This document shows, one piece after another, positions 49,641 through 60,740 of a DNA stretch of 64,000 bases (its first letter is position 1; each line of letters opens with the position of its first letter). The stretch spans positions 372,001 to 436,000 of the forward strand of contig NZ_JARULD010000002.1 in NCBI RefSeq assembly GCF_029688735.1, read 5' to 3'. The notes below the pieces were generated by a model. That model was not told where the DNA came from, did no database searches, and saw only the letters and a list, made by a program, of their open reading frames with translations. A program made the translations under genes and the position numbers. Origin of the DNA: Qipengyuania flavescens (GTDB taxonomy: Bacteria > Pseudomonadota > Alphaproteobacteria > Sphingomonadales > Sphingomonadaceae).

Positions 49641-51255
49641 CGTTGATGACGTCGTTGCCTGCGCCGGTATCGATGAAGTTCGCACCGCCTGTGCCGGTGA
49701 TGTTATCGGCGCCGCTGCCCGAAATCACGTTTTCGAAGTCTACGTAGCTTTCGCCGAAATCCGCCGTGAAATTGGTCACGCCGGTGCCCATATCGAGTGT
49801 GTAATCATAGTTTCCGACGGTCAGGTCCAAGGTGTCATTGCCGGAGCCCCCGTCGAGGATTTCGAAACTGCCGAAGGATGTGTCCGCGGCGACAATGTAG
49901 TCGTTGCCACCTTCGCCGAAGTAAGAACCTTCACCGCTTGAGTAGATAGTGTCGCTGCCACCACCGCCGTAAACGGTGTTGACACCACCGCCGCCGGAAA
50001 TCGTATCATTGCCGTTCAAGCCGATCAGGGTGTTGTCGTCGAAATCGCCATTGATGGTCGATCCGGCAACGCCGCCGGTAATGACTTCCGTATCGACAAA
50101 GTTCGTAAGGCCTTGGTCGTAATCGGCGGCATTGATCGTGTTACCGCGTGGATCCCATACGGAGGCGAAAATTTCGCCAAGTCCGCCATTACTTTCCCAA
50201 GTAAATAGAATACGCCCGTCGCTTGTCACCGAGATGTCGGGAGTGAACGGATCGTTTGTACCGACGACGAATGTGCTTCCATCCGTGGTCCCATCCGCAT
50301 TGAATCGCTGCGCTTCCAGCGTGAGGTCTGTATCGTTGTCCCAGGTGACGACGAAGCCGCCGTCTGGCAAGCCGATGACATTTGGTTCGTTTTCGCTGTC
50401 CGCAGTTCCGACGACCGTGCCGCTATTAACGATCGATCCGCCGTTGGTATAAATGCGGAAATTGACGTTCTGGCTTCCGTCTTCCCACACCATCACGAAG
50501 CCGCCTTCAGCCAATGCGGCGACCTTTGGCGCTGAGCCATTCGCTACGTTCGGGAAGCCAAATATCAGAGTCCCGCTTGTCGACCTGATCCCCACTTCGA
50601 TGGAAGTGTCCGGACTGTCACCCTCTTCGTAAACAACCGCAAAGTTGCCATTCGATAATAGCGCATGATCTGCGGCCCGGTCGAAATCCGTGCTGTTCTG
50701 CGCAGCGTCGAATTCGGTGCCGACCACGCCGGTGTCGCTGACGGTGGCAAAGCGGATATTCTGATCGCCTCCAACATTGTCGGTGAAGGTGATGATCGAC
50801 TCGTTTGTCAGCTGGTTTACGGTAATGGTCGGATTTGAAAGGCTGTCGGCGGCGATGCTTTCATCGGCCACTGTCGCCACATCGATGTTGGTACCGCTTT
50901 CATCGAACCGCGACCAACGGATCGTCGTCTGGTCCGCATTTCCGATCGCATCATCGACCAGAGCCATCACGAAGCCACCGTCATTGGTCGCCGCGATATC
51001 GAAATCACGCTCGTCGTCGGAGAACCAGTTGCCCAGCCGAAAGCTGTCCACGACGACATTGCCTTCGGAATCGTAAATCTTGCCAATGATGTCGGTGCCG
51101 GGGTCGGTGCCGATCGAGCCGTCGGCGCTTTCGGTCCAGACGACGAGAATATTACCGTTCGCCAACCCGATGATCTTCGGTTCGGTCTGGGATCCAGTCG
51201 CTGCGGAACCCGTGTTCACCTGGAACTGGGTGAGCATTTGGGTGGGGGTAGGCAT
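48313..51255 (-). CDS. RTX calcium-binding protein 1, type I secretion substrate
   Basis: The 980-residue product has no N-terminal signal. Residues 1 to about 400 contain repeated units such as NGNILVVWTESADG, EGGFVMVWEDG, DGGFVVTWDND and DGRILFTWESN, suggesting a beta-propeller-like domain. From about 410 to 850 it is built of Gly/Asp nonapeptides of the GGxGxDxLx type that bind calcium. The C-terminal 130 residues (TDTITDFSKAQGD-like ADTITDFSKAQGDIIDLSAI, ending ADFLY) form the peptidase-M10/serralysin-type secretion domain. AGGAGG lies 8 bases before the ATG. No transporter genes are in the window. The 3' part is a near-copy of the second RTX gene. Confidence 0.92.
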   Translation of the reverse strand: MPTPTQMLTQFQVNTGSAATGSQTEPKIIGLANGNILVVWTESADGSIGTDPGTDIIGKIYDSEGNVVVDSFRLGNWFSDDERDFDIAATNDGGFVMALVDDAIGNADQTTIRWSRFDESGTNIDVATVADESIAADSLSNPTITVNQLTNESIITFTDNVGGDQNIRFATVSDTGVVGTEFDAAQNSTDFDRAADHALLSNGNFAVVYEEGDSPDTSIEVGIRSTSGTLIFGFPNVANGSAPKVAALAEGGFVMVWEDGSQNVNFRIYTNGGSIVNSGTVVGTADSENEPNVIGLPDGGFVVTWDNDTDLTLEAQRFNADGTTDGSTFVVGTNDPFTPDISVTSDGRILFTWESNGGLGEIFASVWDPRGNTINAADYDQGLTNFVDTEVITGGVAGSTINGDFDDNTLIGLNGNDTISGGGGVNTVYGGGGSDTIYSSGEGSYFGEGGNDYIVAADTSFGSFEILDGGSGNDTLDLTVGNYDYTLDMGTGVTNFTADFGESYVDFENVISGSGADNITGTGGANFIDTGAGNDVINAAFGDDTLVGGDGDDTLNGQGGRDTASYYNATSAVTVSLLSLGVAQNTFGAGVDTLTSIENLTGSAFNDALTGSGTSNIIEGGEGDDFISGLSGADRLFGGDGDDELIGGFGFDRLEGGAGIDSLTGNFGDDVMLGGSGNDLIDGNSGSDTIYGGTDNDTIFGGFGLDNIYGGTGDDLINGGVGIDDIFGEEGNDIIDGGAGDDTIDGGDGSDEIVGGNGEDTIFGGLGVDTISGAGGNDLLYGGDQGDILSGGGGADELHGGTGSDSLSGDSGADDLFGEGGNDTLAGGFGVDTLTGGTGGDTFVFASLGHSSSSAGAADTITDFSKAQGDIIDLSAIDANANVGGNQGFAFVGQSAFSGTAGELRYEYDGGGDTLLLLDVDGDGSSDMTVRLTGEIALTGAQFGGLAAADLPDVKSAGDMTPALVSGFEAEAIGGADFLY

Positions 51256-51340
51256 CAGGATCGTCCTCCTCTGGCCACATCGACATGATGCGACTTCAAG
51301 ATTGGCGACCTGACAGTCTTATTTTTATGAAGCTGGCAGG

Positions 51341-51369
51341 CTATCTAATACAATGGACTGAAAAGTCAA
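51341..51369 (-). promoter_or_regulatory. Promoter of the first RTX gene
   Basis: On the minus strand TTGACT (51364-51369) is followed after 16 bases by TAGATA (51342-51347), about 85 bases upstream of the RTX start. The sequence around is AT-rich. The rest of the 350-base gap (51256-51605) holds the terminator of RTX gene 2 and no gene. Confidence 0.5.
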
Positions 51370-51547
51370 ATCTAGTGGCGATCACCTACATCACAGTTTT
51401 CGAGAAATAGCCGGTGTCCGCGAGGAAGGGCCGACCGAAAAGCCGGAAGCGCATGGTTTATTCGATGGCAGATCGAGATCGATAAGAGATATGAGTGGTA
51501 TCCGCTTGGGTCTCGTCCCCGTGCGATGACCGGCCTTAAGACGACTT

Positions 51548-51575
51548 GGCCCGGCCACCTGTTGGTGGCCGGGCC
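51548..51575 (-). terminator. Terminator of the second RTX gene
   Basis: A perfect 12-bp inverted repeat (51548-51559 with 51564-51575) with a 4-base loop lies 30 bases after the stop codon of RTX gene 2. It is the same sequence, at the same distance, as the terminator after RTX gene 1. Confidence 0.75.
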
Positions 51576-52933
51576 CGCATGTCGATTTGATGCTTTTCGG
51601 CGCGATCAATACAAGAAATCCGCCCCGCCGATGGCTTCGGCTTCGAAGCCGCTCACCAATGCCGGAGTCATGTCACCTGCGCTCTTGGCATCGGGCAGGT
51701 CGGCCGCCGCAAGCCCGCCGAACTGCGCGCCGGTGAGCGCGATTTCGCCGGTCAGGCGGACAGTCATGTCGGACGATCCGTCACCGTCGACGTCGAGCAG
51801 GAGCAGAGTATCGCCGCCGCCGTCGTATTCGTAGCGCAGTTCGCCCGCCGTACCGCTGAACGCGGCCTGGCCCACGAAGGCGAAGCCCTGGTTGCCGCCG
51901 ACGTTAGCATTGGCATCGATTGCCGACAGGTCGATGATGTCGCCCTGCGCCTTCGAAAAGTCGGTGATCGTGTCGGCCCCACCGGCGCTGGAGCTGCTAT
52001 GTCCGAGCAAGGCGAAGACGAAAGTATCGCCGCCCGTACCACCGGTCAGCGTATCGACGCCGAAACCGCCGGCGAGAGTGTCGTTCCCGCCTTCACCGAA
52101 GAGCTGATCGGCTCCGGAATCGCCCGACAGATTGTCGCTGCCCGTTCCGCCGTGCAGTTCGTCCGCGCCCCCTCCGCCGGACAGGATATCGCCCTGCTCG
52201 CCGCCATAGAGGAGGTCGTTGCCGCCCCCGCCGGAGATGGTATCCACCCCAAGACTGCCGAAGATCGTGTCCTCGCCGATACCGCCGTCGATCCTGTCGC
52301 TGCCGTCGCCACCGTCGATCGTGTCGTCGCCCGCGCCGCCGGAGATAACGTCGTTTCCTTCCTCGCCGAAGATGTCGTCGATGCCGACCCCGCCGTTGAT
52401 GAGGTCATCGCCGGTGCCGCCATAGATGTTATCGAGACCGAAGCCGCCGAAGATTGTATCGTTATCTGCGCCACCATAGATGGTGTCGCTGCCATAATTG
52501 CCGTTGATAAGATCATTCCCGGAGCCACCCAAGAGAACATCGTCACCGAAGTTGCCTGTCAGGCTGTCGATCCCCGCACCGCCTTCCAGCCGATCGAAGC
52601 CAAAACCTCCGACCAATTCGTCGTCACCGTCGCCGCCGAAGAGCCTGTCCGCTCCAGAAAGGCCGGAAATTAAGTCGTCGCCACTTCCGCCAACGATCGT
52701 ATTGTTCGCTCCCGACCCGGTAAGAACATCATTGAAATCCGATCCGGTCAGGTTCTCGATCGACGTCAGCGTATCGATTCCGGCACCTTGGGTATTCTGT
52801 GCTACGCCCAGGCTCTGAAGCGAAACGTTCACTGCCGAGGCCGCGTTGTGGTAGGACGCGGTATCACGACCGCCTTGGCCATTGAGCGTATCGTTACCCG
52901 CCCCGCCGGTCAGCGTGTCGTCGCCGAGCCTGC
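51548..52933. repeat. Direct repeat copy B (3' end of RTX gene 2 plus terminator)
   Basis: The second copy of the roughly 1.39-kb block described for 48255-49640, in the same orientation and frame. Recombination between the copies would delete or amplify about 3.3 kb and create a chimeric RTX gene. Confidence 0.8.
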
Positions 52934-54101
52934 CTTCGATGTGGTTGTCGTTTGCACCGCCGGTCAAAACGTCTGCGTAATCGCTTCCGATCAGGCCTTC
53001 GATCGAAACGAGCGTGTCGATACCCGCGCCAATCGTGTCTCGCGGCACGCCTTGAGTGGCCAAGGTCACCACGACGCCGGCATTGGCGGAGGCATAGGAG
53101 GCGAAATCGTACCCCGCATTCCCGTTGATGAAGTCATTTCCGCTGCCACCATCGATAACATCGTCACCGGAGCCTGCATCAATGACGTCGTCTCCTGCGC
53201 CGGTCGATATTTGGTCGTCGCCTGCATTGCCGACAACCACATCATTGCCACTGCCCGTGGTGATGGAAAGTGATCCTGTATGATCAGTTACCGTGCCACC
53301 GTTCGTGAAGTCGAAAAGCACGTCCTGCGATGTGGAGGAAAGATCGACGGTTGTCGTTCCGCCACCGCCACTCGCCAGGCCATCGACGACAAAGGCAAGC
53401 GTTTCCACGCCGGTAAACCTAATACTCTCGCCGCCGAGCGTCGAGATTTCGCCCGGCGCGAAGGAAATTGACGGATCGCTCCCCGCTGCGAGTCGTACAA
53501 ACAAGGCATCGTCGCCTAAGCCGCCATCGACATTGGCCTGAGTGTTCGTGCCAGCGCCGAGGACGAAGGAAAATACATCGCCGCTGCTGCTGCCGATGAA
53601 AGTGTCGGTCCCGCCGCCGCTGATGAACTGGACACCTTCGCTACCGGAAAAGGCACTTGCGTCGGCGCTGTCGTCATTGGTGTCGACGATCATTCCTCCG
53701 ACATTGGCACCGAACCGCAACACGATACCTTCGATGTTCGACATCGAGGTCTGCACGTCCGGTCCCAGCAGGCCGCCCTCACCGGTGCGGACGGAGGAAT
53801 TCGTGATCGTGACATTACGAGGCGATCCTTCGTCGGCGTGCCGAACCGCACTGGTGAAGTCGAACATGAGGTAGTCTGTACCGGTCCCGCCATCGATGAT
53901 GTCGATGCCATCCGAACCGATGATCACGTCATCGCCCGAAAATGTCGAAATTATATCGAGGCCTTGTGATCCGGCAGTATGATCGTTTCCAGCCGTTCCC
54001 GTACTAATGGGCAAACCAATGGCAAGATCGATGTTTATCAATCCTATTTCGAGGTCCAGATCGATAATTCCGAGATCGGCTTCTATGTCTATCAGGCTCA
54101 T
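51606..54101 (-). CDS. RTX calcium-binding protein 2, type I secretion substrate
   Basis: The start at 54101 (GGAGAG upstream) gives an 831-residue product without an N-terminal signal. It opens with three 9-residue repeats, LIDIEADLG, IIDLDLEIG and LINIDLAIG (residues 3-29). A divergent beta-rich region follows to about residue 270, with two RTX-like blocks, then a long array of GGxGxDxLx nonapeptides. The C-terminal secretion domain ends ADFLY and is almost identical to that of RTX protein 1. The N-terminal domain is unrelated to that of protein 1. It probably uses the same exporter, encoded elsewhere. Confidence 0.92.
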   Translation of the reverse strand: MSLIDIEADLGIIDLDLEIGLINIDLAIGLPISTGTAGNDHTAGSQGLDIISTFSGDDVIIGSDGIDIIDGGTGTDYLMFDFTSAVRHADEGSPRNVTITNSSVRTGEGGLLGPDVQTSMSNIEGIVLRFGANVGGMIVDTNDDSADASAFSGSEGVQFISGGGTDTFIGSSSGDVFSFVLGAGTNTQANVDGGLGDDALFVRLAAGSDPSISFAPGEISTLGGESIRFTGVETLAFVVDGLASGGGGTTTVDLSSTSQDVLFDFTNGGTVTDHTGSLSITTGSGNDVVVGNAGDDQISTGAGDDVIDAGSGDDVIDGGSGNDFINGNAGYDFASYASANAGVVVTLATQGVPRDTIGAGIDTLVSIEGLIGSDYADVLTGGANDNHIEGRLGDDTLTGGAGNDTLNGQGGRDTASYHNAASAVNVSLQSLGVAQNTQGAGIDTLTSIENLTGSDFNDVLTGSGANNTIVGGSGDDLISGLSGADRLFGGDGDDELVGGFGFDRLEGGAGIDSLTGNFGDDVLLGGSGNDLINGNYGSDTIYGGADNDTIFGGFGLDNIYGGTGDDLINGGVGIDDIFGEEGNDVISGGAGDDTIDGGDGSDRIDGGIGEDTIFGSLGVDTISGGGGNDLLYGGEQGDILSGGGGADELHGGTGSDNLSGDSGADQLFGEGGNDTLAGGFGVDTLTGGTGGDTFVFALLGHSSSSAGGADTITDFSKAQGDIIDLSAIDANANVGGNQGFAFVGQAAFSGTAGELRYEYDGGGDTLLLLDVDGDGSSDMTVRLTGEIALTGAQFGGLAAADLPDAKSAGDMTPALVSGFEAEAIGGADFLY

Positions 54102-54205
54102 TGCAACTCTCCACATTGTCCCGCCCAAGGAACGACCGGTTAGTGTAACGGCTTGAAACGCCTATTTAATCACAGGAGAGTTGGTCATCGCTTTGAATAA
54201 GGCAA

Positions 54206-54252
54206 CACGGTAATAATTCTAAATCGATTGCATTGACCGTGAAAGTACGGTA
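54206..54252. promoter_or_regulatory. Cluster of TACGGTA-like sites between the response regulator and RTX gene 2
   Basis: CACGGTA (54206-54212), an inverted ACCGTG (54236-54241) and TACGGTA (54246-54252) lie within 47 bases in the AT-rich promoter region of RTX gene 2. The same 7-mer occurs twice upstream of the response regulator gene. They are candidate binding sites for that regulator. Confidence 0.4.
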
Positions 54253-54278
54253 GTTACTTAACTAATCTTCAACCATGC

Positions 54279-54872
54279 TCAAAACGCTTTGGCGGCGAGC
54301 ACTAATGCGCCTGCGAAATTTTGTGCATCCAGCTTTTTGATGATGTTCGATCGATGCATCTCGATCGTCCTGACGCTCAAGCCGAGCGAGTGTGCAACCG
54401 ATTTCGCGCTTCGACCGTTGCTCGACACCTTCAATACGCTCAGTTCACGCGGCGTCAGCTGGGCTAAGGCCATGAGGTCGTGATCGTCGAGTTGGAATGA
54501 TGGGGCCTGCGTCAGCTTGTCGCGAGCCTCCTTGACGGCATCGACCATTTCCGCCTGCCGAAAGGGCTTTTCGAAGAAGTTTATCGCACCCTCCTTCATG
54601 GCGTGAACCGCGTCGCTCACGCTGCAGGGTCCGCTCAGCAGGATGATCTCGTGGCCATTGTCGCAGTCGCTTTTCAATTTATGCAGCAGCGCCATGCCGT
54701 CGAGATCGGGCAAGCAGGTATCCAGGATAATAAGGCCGCGAGGGAGGTTTTCACAGTCTTCTAAAAACGGCTTGCCCCTATCGTACCAAGTCACTTGAGG
54801 GTGCATGTGGGCAACGACCTCGCAAATGTGCTCCTTCTCACGTTCATCTTGCTCAACAATATAAATATACAT
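54279..54872 (-). CDS. FixJ-type response regulator
   Basis: The 197-residue product has a receiver domain with phospho-acceptor Asp51 in LIILDTCLPDLDG and the Lys of the FFEKPF motif, then a LuxR-type helix-turn-helix: LTPRELSVLKVSSNGRSAKS and SLGLSVRTIEMHRSNIIKKL. This is the FixJ/StyR architecture. No histidine kinase is adjacent, so the partner is encoded elsewhere. It lies on the same strand as the RTX genes and is preceded by two TACGGTA repeats one helical turn apart. Confidence 0.92.
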   Translation of the reverse strand: MYIYIVEQDEREKEHICEVVAHMHPQVTWYDRGKPFLEDCENLPRGLIILDTCLPDLDGMALLHKLKSDCDNGHEIILLSGPCSVSDAVHAMKEGAINFFEKPFRQAEMVDAVKEARDKLTQAPSFQLDDHDLMALAQLTPRELSVLKVSSNGRSAKSVAHSLGLSVRTIEMHRSNIIKKLDAQNFAGALVLAAKAF

Positions 54873-55192
54873 AACTTGCCAGAAATCTTATCCTATAGGA
54901 TTGATAAATACGGTAGTTCTACGGTATCGAATACATTATAAGATAAATCTATTTCTTATTAGTATGGATATCTCCTAAGGCAGGTATTTCAATTTTCCGC
55001 TTCGCTCAAGCCTCCCTCCGGACGTTTACTAACATTTATGCACGGAAGCATTTTCAAAATTAGCTTTTGATATGGCATTTTTGAAGGGTCGGTTTCGAAT
55101 TTGCGGCGTGTTGTCAAGCACCCTCGATCAAGCGATTGCGGAATCCGCGAGGGGGCTGGAATTGTCCGACTGGAAGGCCCATCTGCCTGCCC
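54873..55192. other. AT-rich gap between the response regulator and uvrA
   Basis: These 320 bases contain no convincing gene. The left part is strongly AT-rich and carries two TACGGTA copies (54909-54915 and 54920-54926), 11 bases apart start to start and about 40-55 bases upstream of the response regulator. The right part must hold the uvrA promoter, but no good -35/-10 pair or SOS box was identified. Confidence 0.5.
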
Positions 55193-58144
<2,952 letters not shown>

Positions 58145-58216
58145 CTTGTGTATATTTAAGTTGACATAAATATTTATGTAACCCATAGAGTGGTTATCAA
58201 TCTATGGAGAATGATG

Positions 58217-58576
58217 ATGTCAACGAAATACCGAAAGCTAACTTTGTACCTTGCGTCGATTGATGAGGCAGAGTGGACGGCAACCTTCAACGAAATCGAG
58301 AATGTGCTCGGCTTCTCCCTTCCCGAGAGTGCTAGGCAATATCAGGCTTGGTGGTCGAACCAGATGCGGTCGCAAAGTCTTGCTTGGCAATCTGCGGGCT
58401 GGAAAGCGACAGCGCTTGACCTTGAGAATGAGCGGGTGACTTTCGTCTATGTGGCGGGTGAGGAACGCGATGAAGTTCCACAGTCTAGCCCAATGACAAT
58501 ACAAGAAGCGAAAGAGCGCTTGGCGGCGACGTTTGGTGTTGATCCAAGCCAAGTTGAGATTACGATCCGTGCCTAG
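58217..58576 (+). CDS. Small DUF7662-like protein
   Basis: The 119-residue product (MSTKYRKLTLYLASIDEAEW) has the pattern I associate with DUF7662: a short N-terminal helix pair, FNEIENVLGFSLPESARQYQAWWSNQ and AWQSAGWKATALDLENERVTFVYV. The function of this domain is not known. Three in-frame ATG codons (58211, 58214, 58217) are possible; 58217 gives the best spacing from GGAG (58206-58209). GC content is lower than in flanking genes. A hairpin (58583-58607) follows the stop. Confidence 0.75.
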   Translation: MSTKYRKLTLYLASIDEAEWTATFNEIENVLGFSLPESARQYQAWWSNQMRSQSLAWQSAGWKATALDLENERVTFVYVAGEERDEVPQSSPMTIQEAKERLAATFGVDPSQVEITIRA

Positions 58577-58582
58577 CTGTTA

Positions 58583-58607
58583 CACCAGCCGACTGCAGCG
58601 GCTGGTG
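58583..58607 (+). terminator. Stem-loop after the DUF7662-like gene
   Basis: A perfect 9-bp stem (58583-58591 with 58599-58607) with a 7-base loop begins 6 bases after the stop. The tail is not T-rich, so termination is uncertain. Confidence 0.45.
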
Positions 58608-58726
58608 AATACAGCAGTGATGACGAACGTTATTCAAACAAATTCAAGTCCAAGCATGAGGACTCAAATTCCGTTTCGAAGATGGTATGAAGGTTAGGTG
58701 GATTAAACGGCATGCCGATCGCGCAC

Positions 58727-59446
58727 CTATGGAATTTGCTTCTTGAATAAGTAGCAGTCGATTACAGAGGTATCACCTCCTCGGCCCTCTAACTTGATCG
58801 AAATTGGGCCAGAAAGGTCTTCCAGCGCCATTGATGCGAACCGCACTAATGTGAACCCTTTCCTTTCGAGGGCGCCTATCACTCGTGAGGGAGGATATGT
58901 ATGAGAAGGAAGGTCCACTTGATCTCCAGTTCGTGTGACGAACCGCGATTTTTTTAGGCTCATTTTTGAACGAAATTTCTTAGCCCAAGTGTGGCTAGGT
59001 AATGTCGTGAGCCAAAAGCCTCCAGGGGCTGTTATTCGAGCGACTTCATTCCATAGCTGCTCGTCATTGTAGGGGTCCGCGAGAAACGAGAATGTTCCTT
59101 GAATTGTTTTGTCCCCGAACGGCATCCTCCTTGCATCACACACTAAGAGGTCTTTGACACTGTTTTGCCATTTTAGGGAGTGGCGAAGCATCCGCTCCGA
59201 GTCATCTTGAAGAACCAGTTGTTCATGAAATTTATGAAGATCGGGCAGTGCCTCAAGGACTGTACTCTTGCCCGCTCCAGTTTCCACGAAAGTGCCATTT
59301 TCGTCGCCGTGTTCGAAGATGTCCGTTGAACCCAATCCACTAATGAATTTGATCCCCAATTCGCGAAAGTTCGCGCAGGTTGGGTGAAGGGTCGGTTCGT
59401 AGTATTCCTCCGCTACGATATCGTATGGTGAAAAGTGACTAATCAA
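58727..59446 (-). CDS. SAM-dependent methyltransferase-like protein
   Basis: The 239-residue product has the class I methyltransferase layout: motif I ETGAGKS (residues 55-61) in GTFVETGAGKSTVLEAL, an acidic residue after the second strand (LVLQDDSERM, about 77-86), DARRMPFGDKTIQGTFSF (104-121) and a post-motif III-like ITAPGGFWLTTLPSHTW. Motif I ends GKS rather than GxG, a P-loop-like look that is unusual. The substrate is unknown. It starts inside the last codons of the upstream GAF-like gene (8-base overlap), so the two are translated together. Base composition is AT-richer than the core genome. Confidence 0.7.
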   Translation of the reverse strand: MISHFSPYDIVAEEYYEPTLHPTCANFRELGIKFISGLGSTDIFEHGDENGTFVETGAGKSTVLEALPDLHKFHEQLVLQDDSERMLRHSLKWQNSVKDLLVCDARRMPFGDKTIQGTFSFLADPYNDEQLWNEVARITAPGGFWLTTLPSHTWAKKFRSKMSLKKSRFVTRTGDQVDLPSHTYPPSRVIGALERKGFTLVRFASMALEDLSGPISIKLEGRGGDTSVIDCYLFKKQIP

Positions 59447-60305
59447 AACGATTTCCTACATGCACTAGGTCAAAGTTTAGTTCAATTTGCCGCGCGAGAA
59501 TCCAAAAATCGGAGAGACATTTCCCTAGTTTTTCAGTGACCTCTAAGCCCTCAATCTTGGCCAAGAAGGAGGCTTGATCACTTTTTTCGCAGAAAAAGTC
59601 TTTCTCTTCAGCATCGATATAGACGATGCCGATCATTTTTCCTGTCTCTGGGTCTGGAATAATGAGTGCGAGACAAGAGGGTTTTGCAGCCGCCGCCTCA
59701 GCTTGGCTCTCCATCATGCTCCATTCGTTAATAAGTGCAGCTTTTTTTCGATCATTTCCTTGGAACGCGTCGCCGATGATCTGAGAGACCTCTGACCGTG
59801 CCGCTCGGCCAATTATGCCATACCTCATCGAAAATCGCCTGCCTGGCCCTTTCCTGGGAGGGTGCTTAAATGTCCCGTTTGCGGGATTGCAGTATGGGCT
59901 AAGCTGATAGAGTTGGTCCTGAAAAATCGGGTCTGGAACATAAACAGTCATTCTAGGACGAGCCGCTAGTGCTTTGCCTTGAGATTCTGCGCTCAATTCT
60001 TTCCAGAACTCCGAGCAAAATTTTGACGCATAACTTTTGAGGTTCACGGTTCGTTCAAACCTGAAAAGTTCAACGTCGGTCTTTTCGATAAGTTCTTTGA
60101 AAGTTTTCTCGGTATCCGCCTTCAACGTGTCGAGATTTTCTCGCGCCAACTCAACCTCAAAGTTCCTTAATTTGATCTTCCTTATAATTGGGAAGCCACG
60201 AAAGGCCCGCGCGATCCGATCCAAAGAAAAGATGAAAATGACGAAAATGCCCACCGCAGCTAAAGGCCAAGCCAATTCCCCAGTAAGCTTAATCCAATCT
60301 GCCAC
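59439..60305 (-). CDS. Membrane-anchored GAF-like sensor protein
   Basis: The 288-residue product has one N-terminal membrane helix (about residues 12-33), a charged coiled-coil-like stretch (47-85) and a soluble C-terminal part resembling a GAF domain: RFSMRYGIIGRAARSEVSQI, a Trp/Met/Glu helix region, CLALIIPDPETGKMIGIVYIDAEEKDFF and a final helix. GAF domains bind small ligands such as cyclic nucleotides. No enzymatic output domain is seen. It overlaps the methyltransferase gene by 8 bases. I do not know a described system with this pair. Confidence 0.65.
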   Translation of the reverse strand: MADWIKLTGELAWPLAAVGIFVIFIFSLDRIARAFRGFPIIRKIKLRNFEVELARENLDTLKADTEKTFKELIEKTDVELFRFERTVNLKSYASKFCSEFWKELSAESQGKALAARPRMTVYVPDPIFQDQLYQLSPYCNPANGTFKHPPRKGPGRRFSMRYGIIGRAARSEVSQIIGDAFQGNDRKKAALINEWSMMESQAEAAAAKPSCLALIIPDPETGKMIGIVYIDAEEKDFFCEKSDQASFLAKIEGLEVTEKLGKCLSDFWILARQIELNFDLVHVGNRFD

Positions 60306-60452
60306 TCGATTCGTCCTCCTTGTACCCCTGCTTACGCAGCAGAATCGCGGTTCGCTACCGCAACTTGAAGGCCATATGTTTCCTAATTGGCTGTCCTACT
60401 CCCTAATCTCGCAATAACTAACCCGGTTCACTGCATTCCAAAGAGGTGAACC

Positions 60453-60659
60453 ATGAACGCTCTCGTCACCATCGATGCCGCCCCCACCGCCGGTCCGCAC
60501 GGGGAGGGGCAAACCGTGTTCTCGCACCGGCCAGTCCTTTGTTTGGGCCCTCAAACACCGGGCGGGGCGCATCCGCGCCCCTTGGACTCCTTGATTAAGC
60601 TCGGACGGCTGGTCAACCTTGCCTCGCCTGCGGCTCGGAAGATTTCGCCATCCAGCTAG
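60453..60659 (+). pseudogene. Degenerate copy of the downstream HTH gene start (uncertain)
   Basis: An open frame of 68 codons begins MNALVTIDAAPTAGPHGEGQ and then turns into Pro/Arg-rich sequence with no family features. The region before it (CGGTTC ... AGGTGAACC, 60420-60452) resembles the region just before the HTH gene at 60741, and GQTVFSHR recalls the QTQFVAERQ of that protein. The likely explanation is a truncated duplicate. It could also be a spurious frame. The surrounding 60306-60740 stretch holds nothing else I can support. Confidence 0.35.
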
Positions 60660-60740
60660 TGTTGGGCTGATACTCCTGTCCTACACGCTCCGCCCTGTAT
60701 AAATGACCCGGTTCCCTTCCTCATCCGCAAGGTGAACCGC

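Noticed and set aside
48595-49941. Open plus-strand frame of 448 codons opposite RTX gene 1, also seen opposite RTX gene 2
   Set aside because: The periodic Val/Ala/Ile-Asp pattern is the complement of the RTX nonapeptide repeats, not an independent protein.
48313-54101. Short regular repeats that could suggest a CRISPR array
   Set aside because: The periodicity is 27 bases, equal to the RTX nonapeptide, within open reading frames; there are no spacers and no cas genes.
58145-60740. Genomic island with tRNA attachment site or integrase
   Set aside because: No tRNA gene, integrase, transposase or flanking direct repeats could be found; only base composition and gene content suggest insertion.
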